This document shows positions 25,425 through 38,395 of a stretch of 64,000 nt of DNA, in pieces; the first letter of the stretch is position 1; every line of letters begins with the position of its first letter. Source of the stretch: Lonicera japonica (Eukaryota; Streptophyta; Magnoliopsida; Dipsacales; Caprifoliaceae); NCBI GenBank assembly GCA_021464415.1, contig CM038470.1:30561774-30625773 (forward strand), written 5' to 3'. A program made the translations under genes and the position numbers. Under the pieces are notes generated by a model. The model was given only the letters and a program-made list of their open reading frames with translations. It was not told the DNA's origin and ran no database searches.

Positions 25425-26069
25425 CGTCACGGGGTGCCGCCTAACAGCACTCGTGATCAACTACACTTCATCAACACTGTGCATGCGCTCGAGCCCAGTA
25501 CGGCCTAACAGGTAATCCAGCTCTAGTACCAGTACACACTTCATCAACACCGTGCACGCGCTCGAGCGCAGTACGGCCAGCACCAGCACTAACACCAACA
25601 AGTCGCCAAGCATCATTTAGTTCTAGAATTGTGCTTAGGCTTCTCATATGTAAATATTGTTCCATGTAATTAGATTTAGGAATTTCCTTTGTAATTGCAT
25701 TTCATTTTATTTGTAATTCTTTTCTTATAACTTTTAAGCCCAACATGTACTGCTACAACTTTGGTATTTTCATTAAGTAGTTATATATGGGGATAAGACT
25801 ATCTGTCTCACATCCGAGTTGCCTACCAATGTACGTTGTCTAGCACTCTGTTTCAATCTCTTACTTTCTTTCATATTGTAATAGCTTTCTATGTAATCAA
25901 GTTTTATGCAATGAAGTGATTTCTATTTATGCTCAAGCTCTTTTCAAATTACTGTTGTTGCATGTTGATTGTTGATTATAAATAAAATTTGATCGAACTT
26001 GACTAGGCTATCGGCTAGCCCCATCGCTCATGCGGCCTCCTTTGTGCCATCAAAGGATGCCCCATAACA
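25425..26069 (+). repeat. 3' LTR of the chromovirus
   Basis: 645 bp, similar to 19987-20607 over its length with scattered substitutions and small indels. A purine-rich ATAGTGGAGGA precedes it. Confidence 0.92.
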
Positions 26070-26209
26070 CATAGCAGCTCTGATATTATGGTCTTTGGAT
26101 TCACATAGATCTCTGACAGTGCTACATAATCTTGTACACAAAATATGTAGCGGACGTTCCCAAGTCCATGACATCCTGGTGATCATCCTCATCCCTGTTA
26201 CCTATAGTT

Positions 26210-27720
26210 TTCATTTATAAAAATGGATGAGCCTAATACTTACTGGGAAGGCAAAATAGAACTGTTGTAAAACATACATAAACATTGACAATATAGTTAA
26301 TAAACATGTATTAACTCAATAAATAAATCATGTATTAAACCATAGGCACTATAATCATTTTAATACATGCTTATGCTTTATGCAACTATCACTTGAATCT
26401 CATACTCTGTGGCAACCCAGAAAATATAACACCACCCGAGCTCAATAGCAATTGAGATAGAATCAATCCGTATAAGCACAATCTACATCTCAATGCACCA
26501 CATGCTTTGGTAGTAGCTTGTTTAATATAGCAAAAATGGAAAAGGTAAAAGGTAAAAAGAGATCGTGTTTGTACATTAGTCAGGATCTTGAGTATTGCAG
26601 TACGTATGTTCATATTGGGTAAGCTTCCATATGGAAGGGGGTTAAGCCAAGCCAATTATTTCTGAAAAGTTAAACCTCCATGATCTTTGAATTCTTGTTA
26701 AAGGTGTTTCCTGCAGTAAAAGCAATAAAAATTCTATATAATGTCCAACATACGCGTGGTTCCCATTTTGAAGGTACCCTTTTTTTCTAACCCAAAAATA
26801 GCACTTTGATTTTGATGGGACTTTTATAGCTGAAATTAAAGGTCTAATATTCCTCCGTTTGTAGAGACATTTTAGAGCAATCTATTTAAATATTTTTGAA
26901 TTACTTTTTCTTGTATCTCACATTTGACTCTCTAGAAAAGTCTCAATTAACACAAATCACAATCATGGAAACGACCTCTATCGAATTTCATCAAAAAATT
27001 CAACCAACTTGGACTTCGCCCTTCCTTAGATGGGACGACATTCTTCTTCTTATGGGCAGCTCATGATCTTTCATCTGTTGGGCTAAGCTCACTTTCGTGA
27101 CTTCGCCCTCAAAATTGACTGATCTCACTAGCATGACCTTACCCTCCGAATTAGAAGAGCTCACTTGCGAGACCTCCCCCTCAAGATTGGCCGAACTCTT
27201 AAAAGTTGCCACAACAGAAAAGTGGGTAACAACCTGGACTTCAAGAATTATGTGGGTTTGATTTGATGAAGCACGAACTATATCGTGATTTGCACTGTCC
27301 ACAAGCAATGAGACCCCAGACATCTTAAAAAAAAGAGCTCACTCTTGGTAGTGAAAATGACTAGTTATAAAAAAGTCGATCTGCATTTCAACGTTAAAAG
27401 ATTATTTTTAGGTGTTGTCGCTTAGTTTCAAGAGATATCAGTTGGGATAAAAGTAGCACAGTTCTTCGATCATAGAAATTTATCTCATCATAAATAAAAT
27501 GAATATTATTCTTCATACCAGAACCAAGAAAGTCAGTTCAACAATGAGAATGAAGAGCAACTGATGTGGGGCTTTTCCACCTCTTTGAAACGTCATTGTC
27601 ATATGTTGAAGTGGCGACAATTGACTAGGCCTAATGGAATGACCTATGTGGCAAAGAAGAGTCTTGAGAGTGAAGTATTGGGCTGCGATTAAACAATCCA
27701 ACTTACGAGTGAAAAGAGCT
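26210..27720. other. Intergenic, no recognised gene
   Basis: Up to about 26400 it matches the AmyB side (48180-48350), so it is 5' flank of the WEB1-like remnant. Beyond that I recognise nothing. A 107-codon minus-strand frame (27323-27000) has loosely repeated EGEV segments but no family resemblance and lies in low-complexity surroundings. Confidence 0.4.
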
Positions 27721-27724
27721 CACT

Positions 27725-27823
27725 TTGGCCAAAATCAGTCAGGCCTAAATGATTACATTGGCCTAATTCAGTCCAGCCAAAATGATTACTTTGGCCAAAG
27801 CCAACCAGGCCAAAGTGATCACC
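27725..27823. repeat. Three tandem 33-bp units
   Basis: TTGGCC recurs exactly every 33 bases at 27725, 27758, 27791 and 27824, with related text between. On the plus strand the units lie in an open 147-codon frame (27646-28089), giving repeats like GQNQSGLNDY and GQSQPGQSDH. The frame itself is unrecognised and probably not a gene. Confidence 0.8.
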
Positions 27824-29845
27824 TTGGCCTAAGAATCGAACCAGTTTACTTAATGATCAAACTTATTTACCCCATCCTAGCAGGACACAAGATTACAAAA
27901 ATGGTGGATTATATCATCCATACCATAAAGGACAGAGTATCAACATATGTCGGCACACGTCTCCTCTTTACTACGTGGCATAATAACTTGAATAAAAAAG
28001 GCGTCTTATTGGCTCGAAGAGTAGATACCCTGCCACCATTCCTCCATTCACTATTGTACTATGGTTCCTTCCACTCACTCTTATATTGATGTTCCCTTTA
28101 TGTTTTATATAAATGGAAGGGTAAGTCCCATTTTCAATGAAGCAATCCTTAACCTAAAAAAACCTATTATAAAGAGAGAAACTCTTCTTCTTCTTCTTTT
28201 GAAATAATAGATGCAGAGAGGAAAATCATACATAAATGTCATCCATGGCCACATGTATTCACCTATTATAATATAGTTCAACCTCATATTTTTCACGTGT
28301 GGACTTGGTCCTTTCCTTAAGGTGAACCACGCATAAATACTTGTCTCTTTTTACATTATGTACATTTTACACTCATTTGATATATTTACTATTCATTGCC
28401 ATGTGTTTGTATTCTTTAATGCCTACTCATTTCTTTCATGCCCGGGTGAAGCTCATCCATTTTTTGGCATCATCATTACCGATGCTCATGATTTCAAAAT
28501 AACCTCCCCTGTCTTAGTTTGCTAGATGCGCACGGAGGCGTGAAGATGTTTACAAGTGGGTTCGCGGTAGGAAGCGTGGATGGGTTTGGGACGAGAAGAA
28601 GGTAGACGATTGTGGGAGATCATAGAAGGGGTATAAAGGAAATAAATGGACTAATATAAAAGAAAACTATAACAGTGGTGGCAACAATAGCTTACGGTGG
28701 TTAATGACTTGCAACTTGTTTAAGGTTAGGTTTGTGAGATGAAAAAAAAAAGGGAAGAAGACATATGGTAGGGATATATATAATAAGGACCAAAGCTCAA
28801 TAATTTTGTAAGATTAAGTAGGTCAACTTATAAAAAGGGTGACGCTATTGACACATCACGCCTTACTCTCTAAGATTTTAATATTAGCTCAACACATATG
28901 TACAAAGTCTGTCCTCATTTATTTAGTGCACATACACCGAGTAAATTGAATTGAGTGTTAGAAAATATTTTGGTGAGTGTAATTAACCTCGCTTTATAAA
29001 AATGGCGGGTCTAAACAAAAATTCCCTTCACTTTATATGTCGAGACATAAAGGAAAAAATTTGCAAATCTATAATGGAGATTACATGATAAAAATTGATA
29101 TAATGTACTTAATAAAGAGGATCGACTCTTAAATGAAATTAGAAAAAAAAAATGATCTGGAATAATATTTTTCTTCTAATTAGGATTTTAAATTTTAAAT
29201 TAAATGTACATTTATTAAATAATTTTAACCAGTGAATAAACTTCTCAATTTAAAAAAGTGCCTTCTTGCGTTTGGCCCAAGATTTTTGAATTATTTAGCA
29301 TTTAGCCCATCTCATTTTCGTAATTAGTTTTTGGGCCCAGAGTTATAGATAATTAATATTTCATATTTTAATTAGTTAGTTTAGATATTTTTATTTCTTT
29401 TTATTTCTTTTTGTGATTTTCTAGTATTTTCTTTTTTGACTCCCTTTTTTTTTCAAAATAAATGACACCTAAAAATTAGCCCATAAATTAAGTAAGGTAA
29501 TTATTATTTATTTCAGGGTTTAAAATTCAAATTCAAAAATTGTTTCAAATTACAATCGATCTTCAAGTCATACTGAACGTCGGGAGACATATTACTATTC
29601 AAAATAAATTGTAGCATCAAACGTATTAGCAATTGTAATTTTCTAATTAATTTCTTCCTTGTTCGAAGCAGAGTCATAAATTAACAGAACTAAAGAATAA
29701 GCCATTTTCTGATGGCACAATATTCTTGCACATAATTGAACTGTACTAGTTAGATGAAATATCATTCTTGAATAAGTCAAATAATTCCTATTTTCTACAT
29801 TCTTAGACCCATTTAAATAACATACATATTACGAATAATCAATAA

Positions 29846-30078
29846 GGATGTGTTTGACGGGCTGGATTAAAAGTCGGATTGGATTATTTAATCCTATCTA
29901 GATAGGATAAAACAATCACACCTCTTAGTTGAGATTCATTAATCATTTTCTTAGTGGGATAAGAAGTTTTAGTGGGGTAAATAATTCGCCCCGATATCCA
30001 ATCCCGAAGAACACCAAACATGGAATATGATAAAGTTATCCTATCTCACCCTCTTTATCCGGTACGTCAAACACTGCC
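29846..30078. mobile_element. Tourist-like (PIF/Harbinger) MITE, 233 bp
   Basis: The left end is GGATGTGTTTGACGGGCTGG. The right end read inward is GGCAGTGTTTGACGTACCGG. It is flanked by TAA on both sides, the PIF/Harbinger target duplication. It is absent from the matching place in block X1. Just after it (30079-30190) a short local duplication repeats TATGACTG..AGGAGATGTAAAATG. Confidence 0.85.
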
Positions 30079-30763
30079 TAATATGACTGTCAGGAGATGT
30101 AAAATGATTATATACACAATATATTTGCAGAATCAGTAATATGACTGAAAGGAGATGTAAAATGTAAGCGTATTACGAATAATCAATAATATACCTCTAA
30201 AAAAACCCATAAATGAGGTGGGTTTATATTCAATAAAATAATTTTAAAATAATAAAGACGACCAATTAATAAACAATATACGCAATGAAGAGTTTTTCTT
30301 GGTAAGGAAATGTGTCGAAAGATATCATTCACATAAATCATATGTGATTACCATATAAACATTGCGATGATCTTGGCCCATAATAGAGTATAAGTATTAT
30401 GTCAATTACTACGTAAGAATAGATCGAACCAAGACATATATTGAGACGGCGTTGTTGGATTGCTTGATGACGAATATATTGTTGTCATTACCTTGTCCAT
30501 GGATCTAACTCGTTCCAATTTATGTTACTGATCTAAGTAATTAATGAGACAATAAATGAATATATATTTTTACTTTATATATTTCTCCTAACTTAAATGA
30601 AACTAAAACCACATGAGATTAGAAATGTAAATCTAAAAAAAGAGAAGAAAAAAGAGCTTAAAGAAAGACATGTTTTATTCATTGTTGATATTGATAGGTC
30701 AGTGACGATGGAGACAACAGTGGCTAGTGGCAATGGAGGTGGACACAAAAAAAGGAGTTTAGA

Positions 30764-31413
30764 TAGGGGTGGCAATTCGGGTTAGCGTGTCATGTTCGGG
30801 TCGTGTCAATATACAATTATTACAGCATTAGTGTCAACCCGAACACGACCCGTTTAATTAATCGTGTCATTTATATTAACTTCGAACACGACCTGTTTAT
30901 TTTACAGGTTACACGACATGACCCGGCTAACTCGTTTAATAAAAAGGTCGTGATAAACTTTGTAACTCGACATGACACAATTAACCTTTTAAAATTATAA
31001 TAACAATTAAGTCTCATGTGAAAACGATTAACTTGTTTTATAATAGTTTTAAAACTATTATAAATAGTATTCCATCACCGAAGCAAAAACATAAAAAATG
31101 ACTAGTTTATCCATTATAGAAAACATAATAACTATCATCTACTACCACTACTCAAAATAAGAATATAATTGTCCAACCAAGATGGTAAAATAATATATAT
31201 ATATAGCTGTAAAAAAAGAAAAAAAAATAATCGTGTTAATTGTGGATTAATTTCGAGTTAGCGGGTTCAACCCGAACACGACCCGTTTATTTTGCAGATT
31301 AAGCGTGTCTGATCCGAAATTGACCCGAACCCGTTTATGCTTGACCCAAACCTTTTAACTTCGTGTTGAGTTTGTGTCAGGTTAGTGTGTCGTGTCAAAT
31401 ATTGCCGGCCCTA
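30764..31413. mobile_element. Non-autonomous hAT-like element, 650 bp
   Basis: The ends are TAGGGGTGGCAATTCGG and, read inward from the right, TAGGGCCGGCAATATTTG. A perfect 8-bp target duplication AGTTTAGA flanks it (30756-30763, 31414-31421). Block X1 has an uninterrupted AGTTTAAA at 10581-10588. Subterminal repeats of the CGAACACGACC / GTCGTGT type are abundant. No transposase is present. Confidence 0.92.
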
Positions 31414-32161
31414 AGTTTAGAGAGAGAGAGAGGGAGAAGGGCCCTAGAAGGCATGTGATTTATTTTCTAAGGAAAAGTGTACACTTTGATCATTTTGGGT
31501 TTAAGTTTAAATCAATGGACCAAAATCTCTTGGTATTTGCCGGCTAACAAAAACACATTGAAAAGGGTGAGATAGGACAAAAAATATATTACATGCTTAT
31601 CCAACAATATATTAAAGGGAGAGAGATACATTAATTTCACATTGTTTACAAAAATCTTTCTTTATATATATAGTTTTACCTAACTCCACTTCAATCCTTC
31701 CCTTATTTGTACTTAAACTTAAAACTTTAGTAGAAATTTAAAAACTTTCTGATATTTGTAGAGTCCCCATAAATCTCTACAATATGAGATAATGGATAGT
31801 AGTCCCCAAATATTTTTCTGAAGCGAATTTTGATGATTTTATTTTGAATTAACTTTATTTTATTTTTATATTTAAGAAAAAAGCATGATCAAAGATTAGT
31901 TTTTCCTAAGATTTTCCCCAAACACAGGAAAATAGAGGTAACAATCATAGAGCTTCACCTTAAATATAAATTTTTTTTTCTCAAATTTTCTCTCAAACAT
32001 AAAAAGGTTATAGGGAAAGTGTTAAAGCTAATCTTACAAGTAAAATCAGCTTTGCAGAAACTAACTTATTCTTTACAACAATGAATTAGAAGTTTCCATT
32101 TAGAGGATTTCTAGCCGTTGTATAAATCTTATGTGTTAAGACATTTTAAAACAAAATTTAT

Positions 32162-32517
32162 GCCCCTGTTTAGTTCAAAACTAAAAACCCAGTTTTTTAG
32201 TTTTCTACCAAAAAGCAACTTTATTTCACACTTCCTAAAATTTACTTCTCTTTACTCTCTCTATTATAATTTTTTTAAAACACCATAACTTTAAATCCAA
32301 AAATTGAAATTAGATAAAAAATATATCTTTAAAACCTACTCATCGAGATCAATAAAATAAGATTCATTGTGACTATTTTTCGAGTTTTTACCATGAGTTT
32401 TATTGAATTTGTTGAAAAAAAACTCAAACAAAAACCAAATCTACTTTTCAACCTACTTTCACACTTCCCAAAACCTTCATTGAAAAATTCAACTAAGAAG
32501 CTTAACCAAACAGGCCC
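32162..32517. mobile_element. MITE with GCCCCTGTTTAG ends, PIF/Harbinger-like
   Basis: The left end is GCCCCTGTTTAGTTC and the right end read inward is GGGCCTGTTTGGTTAAG. Flanks are TAT/TAA around a TAA target, and X1 reads straight through (AATTTAAAGTC at 11309-11319). 356 bp, non-coding. Confidence 0.78.
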
Positions 32518-32699
32518 TAAAGTCTAAAAAAAAAAAAGCTCCAATGATACTTTTGTAAACTTTTGTTTAAATTTTGAATGAACCAATAACATACTAATGC
32601 ATGTTAAATGTCATTTTATGCAATTTTTGATTACTTTTTCTTGAATACTGGTATACTTAATCTTATAATGACAATGGATATAGATTTTTCACCATCACA

Positions 32700-34870
32700 A
32701 ACTTGTACCAAAATATATAGCATATTTGATTGTAACAAAAATCTTGGCCCAAAACCCTTTTTTCGATGATATATTCCTTTTGAGCACCCATATGAAATTC
32801 TTGGAATGCTCTTGCATATCTCCTTCCTTCGTAATAATAATGTAGGTTAACTAAAAAGAAATCGTTTGGGTCCTTTAGCTTTTTTTTTCACACCTCCATC
32901 TATGTTAACGGGAGCTAAGTTACAAGGAAAAAGCTTAGATAAGAGAATACGTTCTCGTATTGCTTTATTTTTTCGAAGGCTTGACCAGCAAGAAAAAAGT
33001 CTTTGGCCGAAGCCAAAAAGAGGTTGACCACTTCATTCACCAAGTGAATGATCTTTGCTTCGCGGGACAACGAAAACCACCATCTCGCTTTTTCATTAGT
33101 GGGTTTAGTTTTAGAATATCCACAAAACTTATTAATATATCCACCTTCATAGAAAAGTTGATTTAATTATAGAAATTGGGAAGATAAAGATTAAGGTTAA
33201 CAAGGGTTAAAATAAGCCTTTTTCACCTTCTCATTCATCATTGTAAACCATGTCCATCGCAAACACTTCATCGTCATGAACATTAATCTAGTTAATTTTT
33301 GTTAACATTTTACTCGAATTATTTGACTTTCTTTGAGTGGTGTTGTAGTCTACCTCCAACATTGTACTCTTTTTATTCACTCATTCACCTATAAACCCTA
33401 AAATAAACGAAGGTTTTTGACCTAACTTCCCCTCATTGTCATTAGTGATTGGTTCAGCTACTAAAAAAAAGTTATATTCAATATTTTTCATACTTTTTGC
33501 ATGTCTTCTCTTCATAGATCATAAATATAAGCAAAACCTTGGTTATCATAGATTTATTTTTGAGAAATTTAATGTAAACGGCTAATAGTTGAAGAAGTGC
33601 AAGGACAAGTATCCCTTGATAAGAGAAAGCAGAAGTAGAGGATGCGGTCGTAACTAGAAATAGGACCAGTAATGGAAGTTAAAGATAATTTTATTTCATG
33701 AACTGTACTTTTGTTGTAATGTAGGAGAGGATATGTGCTTCATACAAAATGTTTTAGATTAACTAGAATTAACATCACAATAATATTTAAGACTACTTTT
33801 GTTGGTGTGAAAAGCTGAACAAGGTTAGTTTAGACCAAATAGTCAAATGATTAGTTCAAATGATTAGAATAATAAACAAAATGAGCCGAAAGTGTCAAAG
33901 ATGTATAAGGAAAGTTCGCCTTATATGAAAATATGGGTTAATCATCCTCTGTGGAATATAACTAGGAACTCGGGTAACTTTGTATTATAATAACTGATCG
34001 AGTTGATATTATAAGCTTACAAAGTCTTTCTAGCTATTATATCCTCACAAGATTACAACAAGAGTATTTTTAAGCCACACGAGTTTTAAATTCTCTATAT
34101 TAAGAGCTCTGATGTGTGCTCTTTAGTTCTCTCTCTCTCTTGGTTGCTCAATGTTTGTTGTTTGAGTGCAAGATTACTTGGTTGCCGGTCGGTTGTTCTT
34201 GTTTGTTAAGAGAAGTAAATGTTTCTTATATATACATATATGAGACAGAGGAGACATGTAGAGGGAGCTCTGTGGAGCAGGTCCAAGGGCATCCATCATC
34301 TCTACCAACTATGAAGTTGCTTCTCTATAGATTCCGGTGCATTAAATGTAGTTGTTATGCATTTAATGAATGTAGGGGAAGTTCTGCGTCTGTTACAGGG
34401 CAAACAGCAGTTTCCCATGCCTCCGTCAACCACTATGATAGAGTGGTTAGGAACCACCAACCTTAATTCAACAAGGTACCTCCGAAGGTTGGGGCCTCAT
34501 AGATTTAGGACCTCTATTACATAAAATATTTATTTCAGATGTTCCCACGAGCTCTTTCTGAGTGCAGACCTAGGGGTAGACCTCCTGGTCCTCCCCTTTG
34601 CCTCGACGATATTATCCACATGTATGTTCTTAATTGGTCTACAGTGTAGAACACTATTTTACACTATCAACTTTGAAGTATTATTTTAATGTATTTTTTG
34701 AATGGAAACAAAAGTAATATATTTTGGATTTAATACCCATGTTATGTGTTTTTTTATATCTTATATATAATATATACATATATATATATATATATACTTA
34801 ACAACACCAGAGGACAACACCAGAGGATATATATATTATATATATATGTTTCATTCAAATTTGTTTGATT
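32700..34870. other. Intergenic, no recognised gene; possible LTR remnant
   Basis: No coding exon is recognisable. A stretch from about 33795 (TGTTGGTGTGAAAAGC) to 34640 has an LTR-like start, TATA-like CTATATTAAGAG near 34096, CT repeats and a CA-type end, but no partner LTR or target duplication was seen. An (AT)n run lies at 34770-34850. Confidence 0.35.
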
Positions 34871-34889
34871 GTTGGTTGATAAGTCCTCC

Positions 34890-37800
34890 AAATATAGGGA
34901 ACTCACACACTGGAAATTGCTTCGAGAAGTTTGTTGTTTATAAAAACCTATTTTTAGTAGGGTTTGTCGATTAACAAATCAGTTTATTGCACGACAAACC
35001 CCTATCGATCTCACGACAAGTTCCCCTGACACAGACCATCCACTTCCTGACACATTAGTTTGTCAAAAGCATTACTTCAGCCGTTTTTCGCATGACATAT
35101 GTGTATATGCCGCGCGATAATCATCCCTCTGTTGATAAATGTTACACGACAAACTCTCTCCAGCACTATAAATAGGCCTGCACCCCCAAAGGTTTAAAAG
35201 ACAGGACTTCGCCTTCAAAACTGCTATTATTCTCTCTAGTTTTCTAGTTTCTTAAATATTATCAAGTTCAAATTATCATTTTGTTTAATTCTCGAGGAAT
35301 TCCCAAGTCCTTTATTAACACTTGAAGTGTTATATTCTGGAGTCAAATTCTTGAAAATATCTAGAGAAAAAAAGCTACTATCCGTCGGAATATCTTTTGT
35401 CACATTATATTTTCTCTCTTTCATTCTTATATCTATATCATTGGAAAGGTAACTAAAATCTCTTATAGTAATTTGCTTATATATATGTACTTGTTTTATT
35501 ATAAGTATTTATATCTGTTGTTCTGCCCACTTTCTAATTGAAGAAATTTATTGCCGTGTTATTGATAGACTAACATTTTCAAACGAAACCTTTTTTCAAA
35601 ATCCTTATAAAACATTTATAAAACCAAAAAAAGTAAAGTTGTTACCGCCCGAATAAAACCAAGATTTCAAAACCCGAATTGATAGGTTTTACTTAGGAAT
35701 TCAACTCAGATTTCAACTCGGATATATTTTGTCTTCCACACAGACTTTCATATATTTGATATACTCTCCTCAAGAGTTCAAATTCCATATTAAAATTAAT
35801 TATGATAAAGATCCGATCTTTTCTAAATCAAACAAACGAGAAAATTGATATGATTATCGGAGGAAATAATATCGAATCAATCTTAAATTTTCAAAATTAA
35901 AGATAGACTTTCGTCACTAATAATCATACTTTGACAAAACCAAAACATCAAATCAAGGAATACAAGGTTTTCACCCATTTTTTCGTTTTTCCTAATTTAA
36001 GGATTTTTCAGAATATTTCCAAAAAACAATTGAATATCAATAAAAATATCCAAAATTTTCAACATAGAATAAACATATAAATCTACTAGAGACCGAAAGG
36101 GCAGAACGAGTGATTAACACCTTCCTAAACCGTAACATAGTTCCGAACCTTATAGAAACTTAGTTTCATAGACAACGTGTAAGGATAGGGCTTGTCTATA
36201 TCCTTTCCCCTTACATAACTTTTTATCCATTTTCTCGTAAAACATATTGGCGACTTTGAACTAACCCCTATGTATTTAGAAATAGAAAATATGAATACTC
36301 AATATGATTTAATACTTTATCGAAGCAAATGGAATAAAGGAATCCTTTCCAATGTTTTAGGCCCTCAACTAAAGGTTGAAACTCGGGGGTTGCATTTGTA
36401 GATTCTCACAATAGCAACTCTGGTGGGGACTATAAGAAAACTAGGCTCTTATATGTGAACTTTTTATTTATTATTTGTTAAACGCATGCTTTTACTGCTT
36501 TCCGTAATTCTTTTTTTGTATTGTTAATTGTTTGTGAAGAAACCTATTTTCGAATAAAATTAAGGTTTTTTATAATACACATTGAAAAGATAAAGATATT
36601 TGTAAACAAAATATTTTAAAAAAAATCATGCACATCGCTATTTATGCATGGTTCCGCAAGTGTGATTTTTACCCCAAACTCTCAGAAGTGTTATAAGTGA
36701 GTAGGGAGTTGGTTTGCTTGGGTTAACATAAACCGAAAGCATTTACTTCTACTCTCCTAGGCCAAGTATGCCCTCGAGGTATATCGAGTGACGAGAACAC
36801 TCACATACCCAGGAAGTATATCAAAAGATTCTCGCACGTACCCGACCCTAGGTTATATCCCAAGATCTTGCTAAATAGGAGGGAGTCTAAAGCCTTCACC
36901 ATACGTTCACCTACATTGCATATAAGATCGAGTCAACTTAAAACACGTGTCAGTTAACCGTAGGGGATGTAGCACCTTAAGGCTTCTTTTATTTACAATA
37001 TTTTACAAAACCCGAGGCTTGTCTCGTTGTTGTTTTTCTTAGTAGTTTTTTTGGCAAAATTGAGTCACTCGAAAAGTCTACTTTCATCTTTCCCACGTAG
37101 TTTTATCTACAATCCTAAGATTACAGTATGGAAGGTTGGGTCAGACAAAATCATACATGAAGATTAATAAGACCAAGCACGCCGATCATGTCGAATGAGC
37201 CAGAAATTCGAACAATTGATTGGAGCCTAACCGAGATATCAAGGACTCAATCGACTCTGGAAGATATATATCGTTTGTCAATAACATTTAGTCAGAGTTT
37301 AGCAGGCATCATTACCAAGTAACAAAATACCCGGGTCCGAATATAGGAGTTATCAGCCAAACGAACTGCACCGTCGGGTTACTGAACCGTGATCAAGGGC
37401 AATCATCACGACACCAAGTACCAAATCTCCATCTCAATCAGGAAGTACCATCATTCATTCTAGTGAACACTATGTAGCAACTAGGTCCCATTCAACCCAG
37501 TCATGTTCTACCAAATCCTAATAACCAAATCCAATCGGCCTTCGACTCCGGCCCCACTTATCAGCCATAAGAACAACCAATCATCTGGTCACAACCCCAG
37601 GGCCAACCGGGCTTTAAACCTCCTTACCAACCATGGCCACAGATTCCTTTGAGGCTTACCTCACCCATGGCCCCAGCGGCCCTTCTCAATGAGTTTTCAG
37701 ATATGAACCGACTTCGGGCGGCTTACGCATAGTCGGTGGTAGCTCGAGAACAACCTGAAGAATTGCCAAAAGAGATCGAAGAGCTAAAGAAGTTGAAAGA

Positions 37801-37907
37801 ACAAATGAGAATCCTACAAAAAAGAATTTCACAAATGAAGGGGGCAGATGAAATCATAGATATGAATTGAATTTTGAAAAATCGGTTTATAAAGAAGTTG
37901 TTTTTCA
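34890..37907 (+). mobile_element. Tat/Ogre-like gypsy fragment: LTR, PBS, leader, gag start
   Basis: An LTR with its 5' end lost runs to 36410 (..GATTCTCACA). It contains a TATA box (CACTATAAATAGG, about 35163). Directly after it comes AGCAACTCTGGTGGGGAC, a mutated form of the PBS TGGCGACTCTGCTGGGGA seen intact in the related element at 48884; that PBS is, from general knowledge, tRNA-Arg type. The leader (36430-37150) matches 48349-48830 in reverse. A decayed gag start follows at 37187 (MSNEPEIRTI, later KEIEELKKLKEQMRILQKRI, a coiled coil), with stops. The element breaks off at another LTR fragment. Confidence 0.8.
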
Positions 37908-38395
37908 AATAAAATTCATTTCAAACTTTTTGTAGAATTCAATCTATGAATGATGCATGAACAAGTTTGAGCTATATGTATTGATCAATAATTTTTTTTA
38001 CATAAATCTTAAGCATTCACTCAATTATAAAATTGATGAGTCTTCGAATGCTTTGATTTATTTTTTCAATTTATTTGCCTTGAAGCTTTTCACATATTTC
38101 TTTGATCTTTGTTCTTCATAAATGGCATTGATAGCATATGTGTTGCTCTTGAAATATGTGAAATTGATCGAACAATTGAGAGATAAATCTTATTTGTCTT
38201 GTCCAATGTTTTGTTGACTTGATCGGATAAAGTTTAAATGATCTTTGTAATGTGGCATGCTTCCATTGTAAAATCCATACTTTTCTTGAATTTATAAGAT
38301 AATGAATTACAAACTTATTTCAAGAAACATGATAAACTACACATGATAAAATTATTGTTATTATCAAAATAAAATTAAGACCTTCTAGGTCAACA
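37908..38395 (-). mobile_element. Partial LTR of the same family as 46140-47634
   Basis: It ends at AGGTCAACA like the solo LTR at 47634 and aligns with its last ~480 bp on the plus strand, for example TAAGCATTCACTCAATTAT with TAAGCACTCACTCAATTAT. The remainder is missing. Confidence 0.8.

Larger units (their letters stand above)
19987..26069 (+). mobile_element. Ty3/gypsy chromovirus, both LTRs, 6.08 kb
   Basis: The 5' LTR is 19987-20607 (TGTCACGGGG...CCCCGTGACA) and the 3' LTR 25425-26069. A perfect 5-bp target duplication CATAG flanks the element (19982-19986, 26070-26074). The AmyB-side copy of the target has a single CATAG in a matching context (about 48042). A PBS-like TTGGTATCATAG follows the 5' LTR. 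Order gag - protease - RT - RNase H - integrase - chromodomain is the gypsy chromovirus order. The 3' LTR has drifted at its ends (CGTCAC.., ..CATAACA) and the LTRs differ at many sites, so the insertion is old. Confidence 0.95.
16870..26200 (-). pseudogene. WEB1-like (DUF827) coiled-coil pseudogene, copy A
   Basis: Minus-strand pieces at about 26200-26070, 19986-19160 and 17315-16870 together read as the long coiled coil of WEAK CHLOROPLAST MOVEMENT UNDER BLUE LIGHT 1-like proteins, cytosolic factors in chloroplast photorelocation. Recognisable runs include LPKQLQKAAKEVKKAKSLAQ, EKLGLAAITILQESEE, VTLSLKEEFKLS and KAEKAMEGKLGFEQELKTW. Stops and frameshifts are scattered. The gene is split by a gypsy element (19987-26069) and a solo LTR (17316-19159). 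I did not locate a clear start codon. The same remnant, without these two insertions, lies beside AmyB, so it decayed or was already partial before duplication. Family assignment is from memory of the repeat pattern and is good but unverified. Confidence 0.72.
28030..32700. repeat. Segmental duplication block X2 (non-coding), partner of 3023-12290
   Basis: It is collinear with block X1 but lacks its CACTA element and Helitron. Instead it carries a Tourist-like MITE (29846-30078), a hAT-like element (30764-31413) and another small MITE (32162-32517). Substitutions are frequent but alignment by eye is unambiguous. No gene is evident. Confidence 0.85.

Noticed and set aside
27000..27323. 107-codon minus-strand frame with EGEV repeats
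   Set aside because: No known family, no supporting splice or promoter signals; left as unrecognised rather than called a gene.
32960..33166. 68-codon plus-strand frame after a TATA-like region
   Set aside because: No motif or second copy supports it; likely chance frame.
33795..34640. Complete LTR starting TGTTGGTGTG
   Set aside because: No partner LTR, primer site or target duplication was found, so it is noted only as possible in the intergenic entry.
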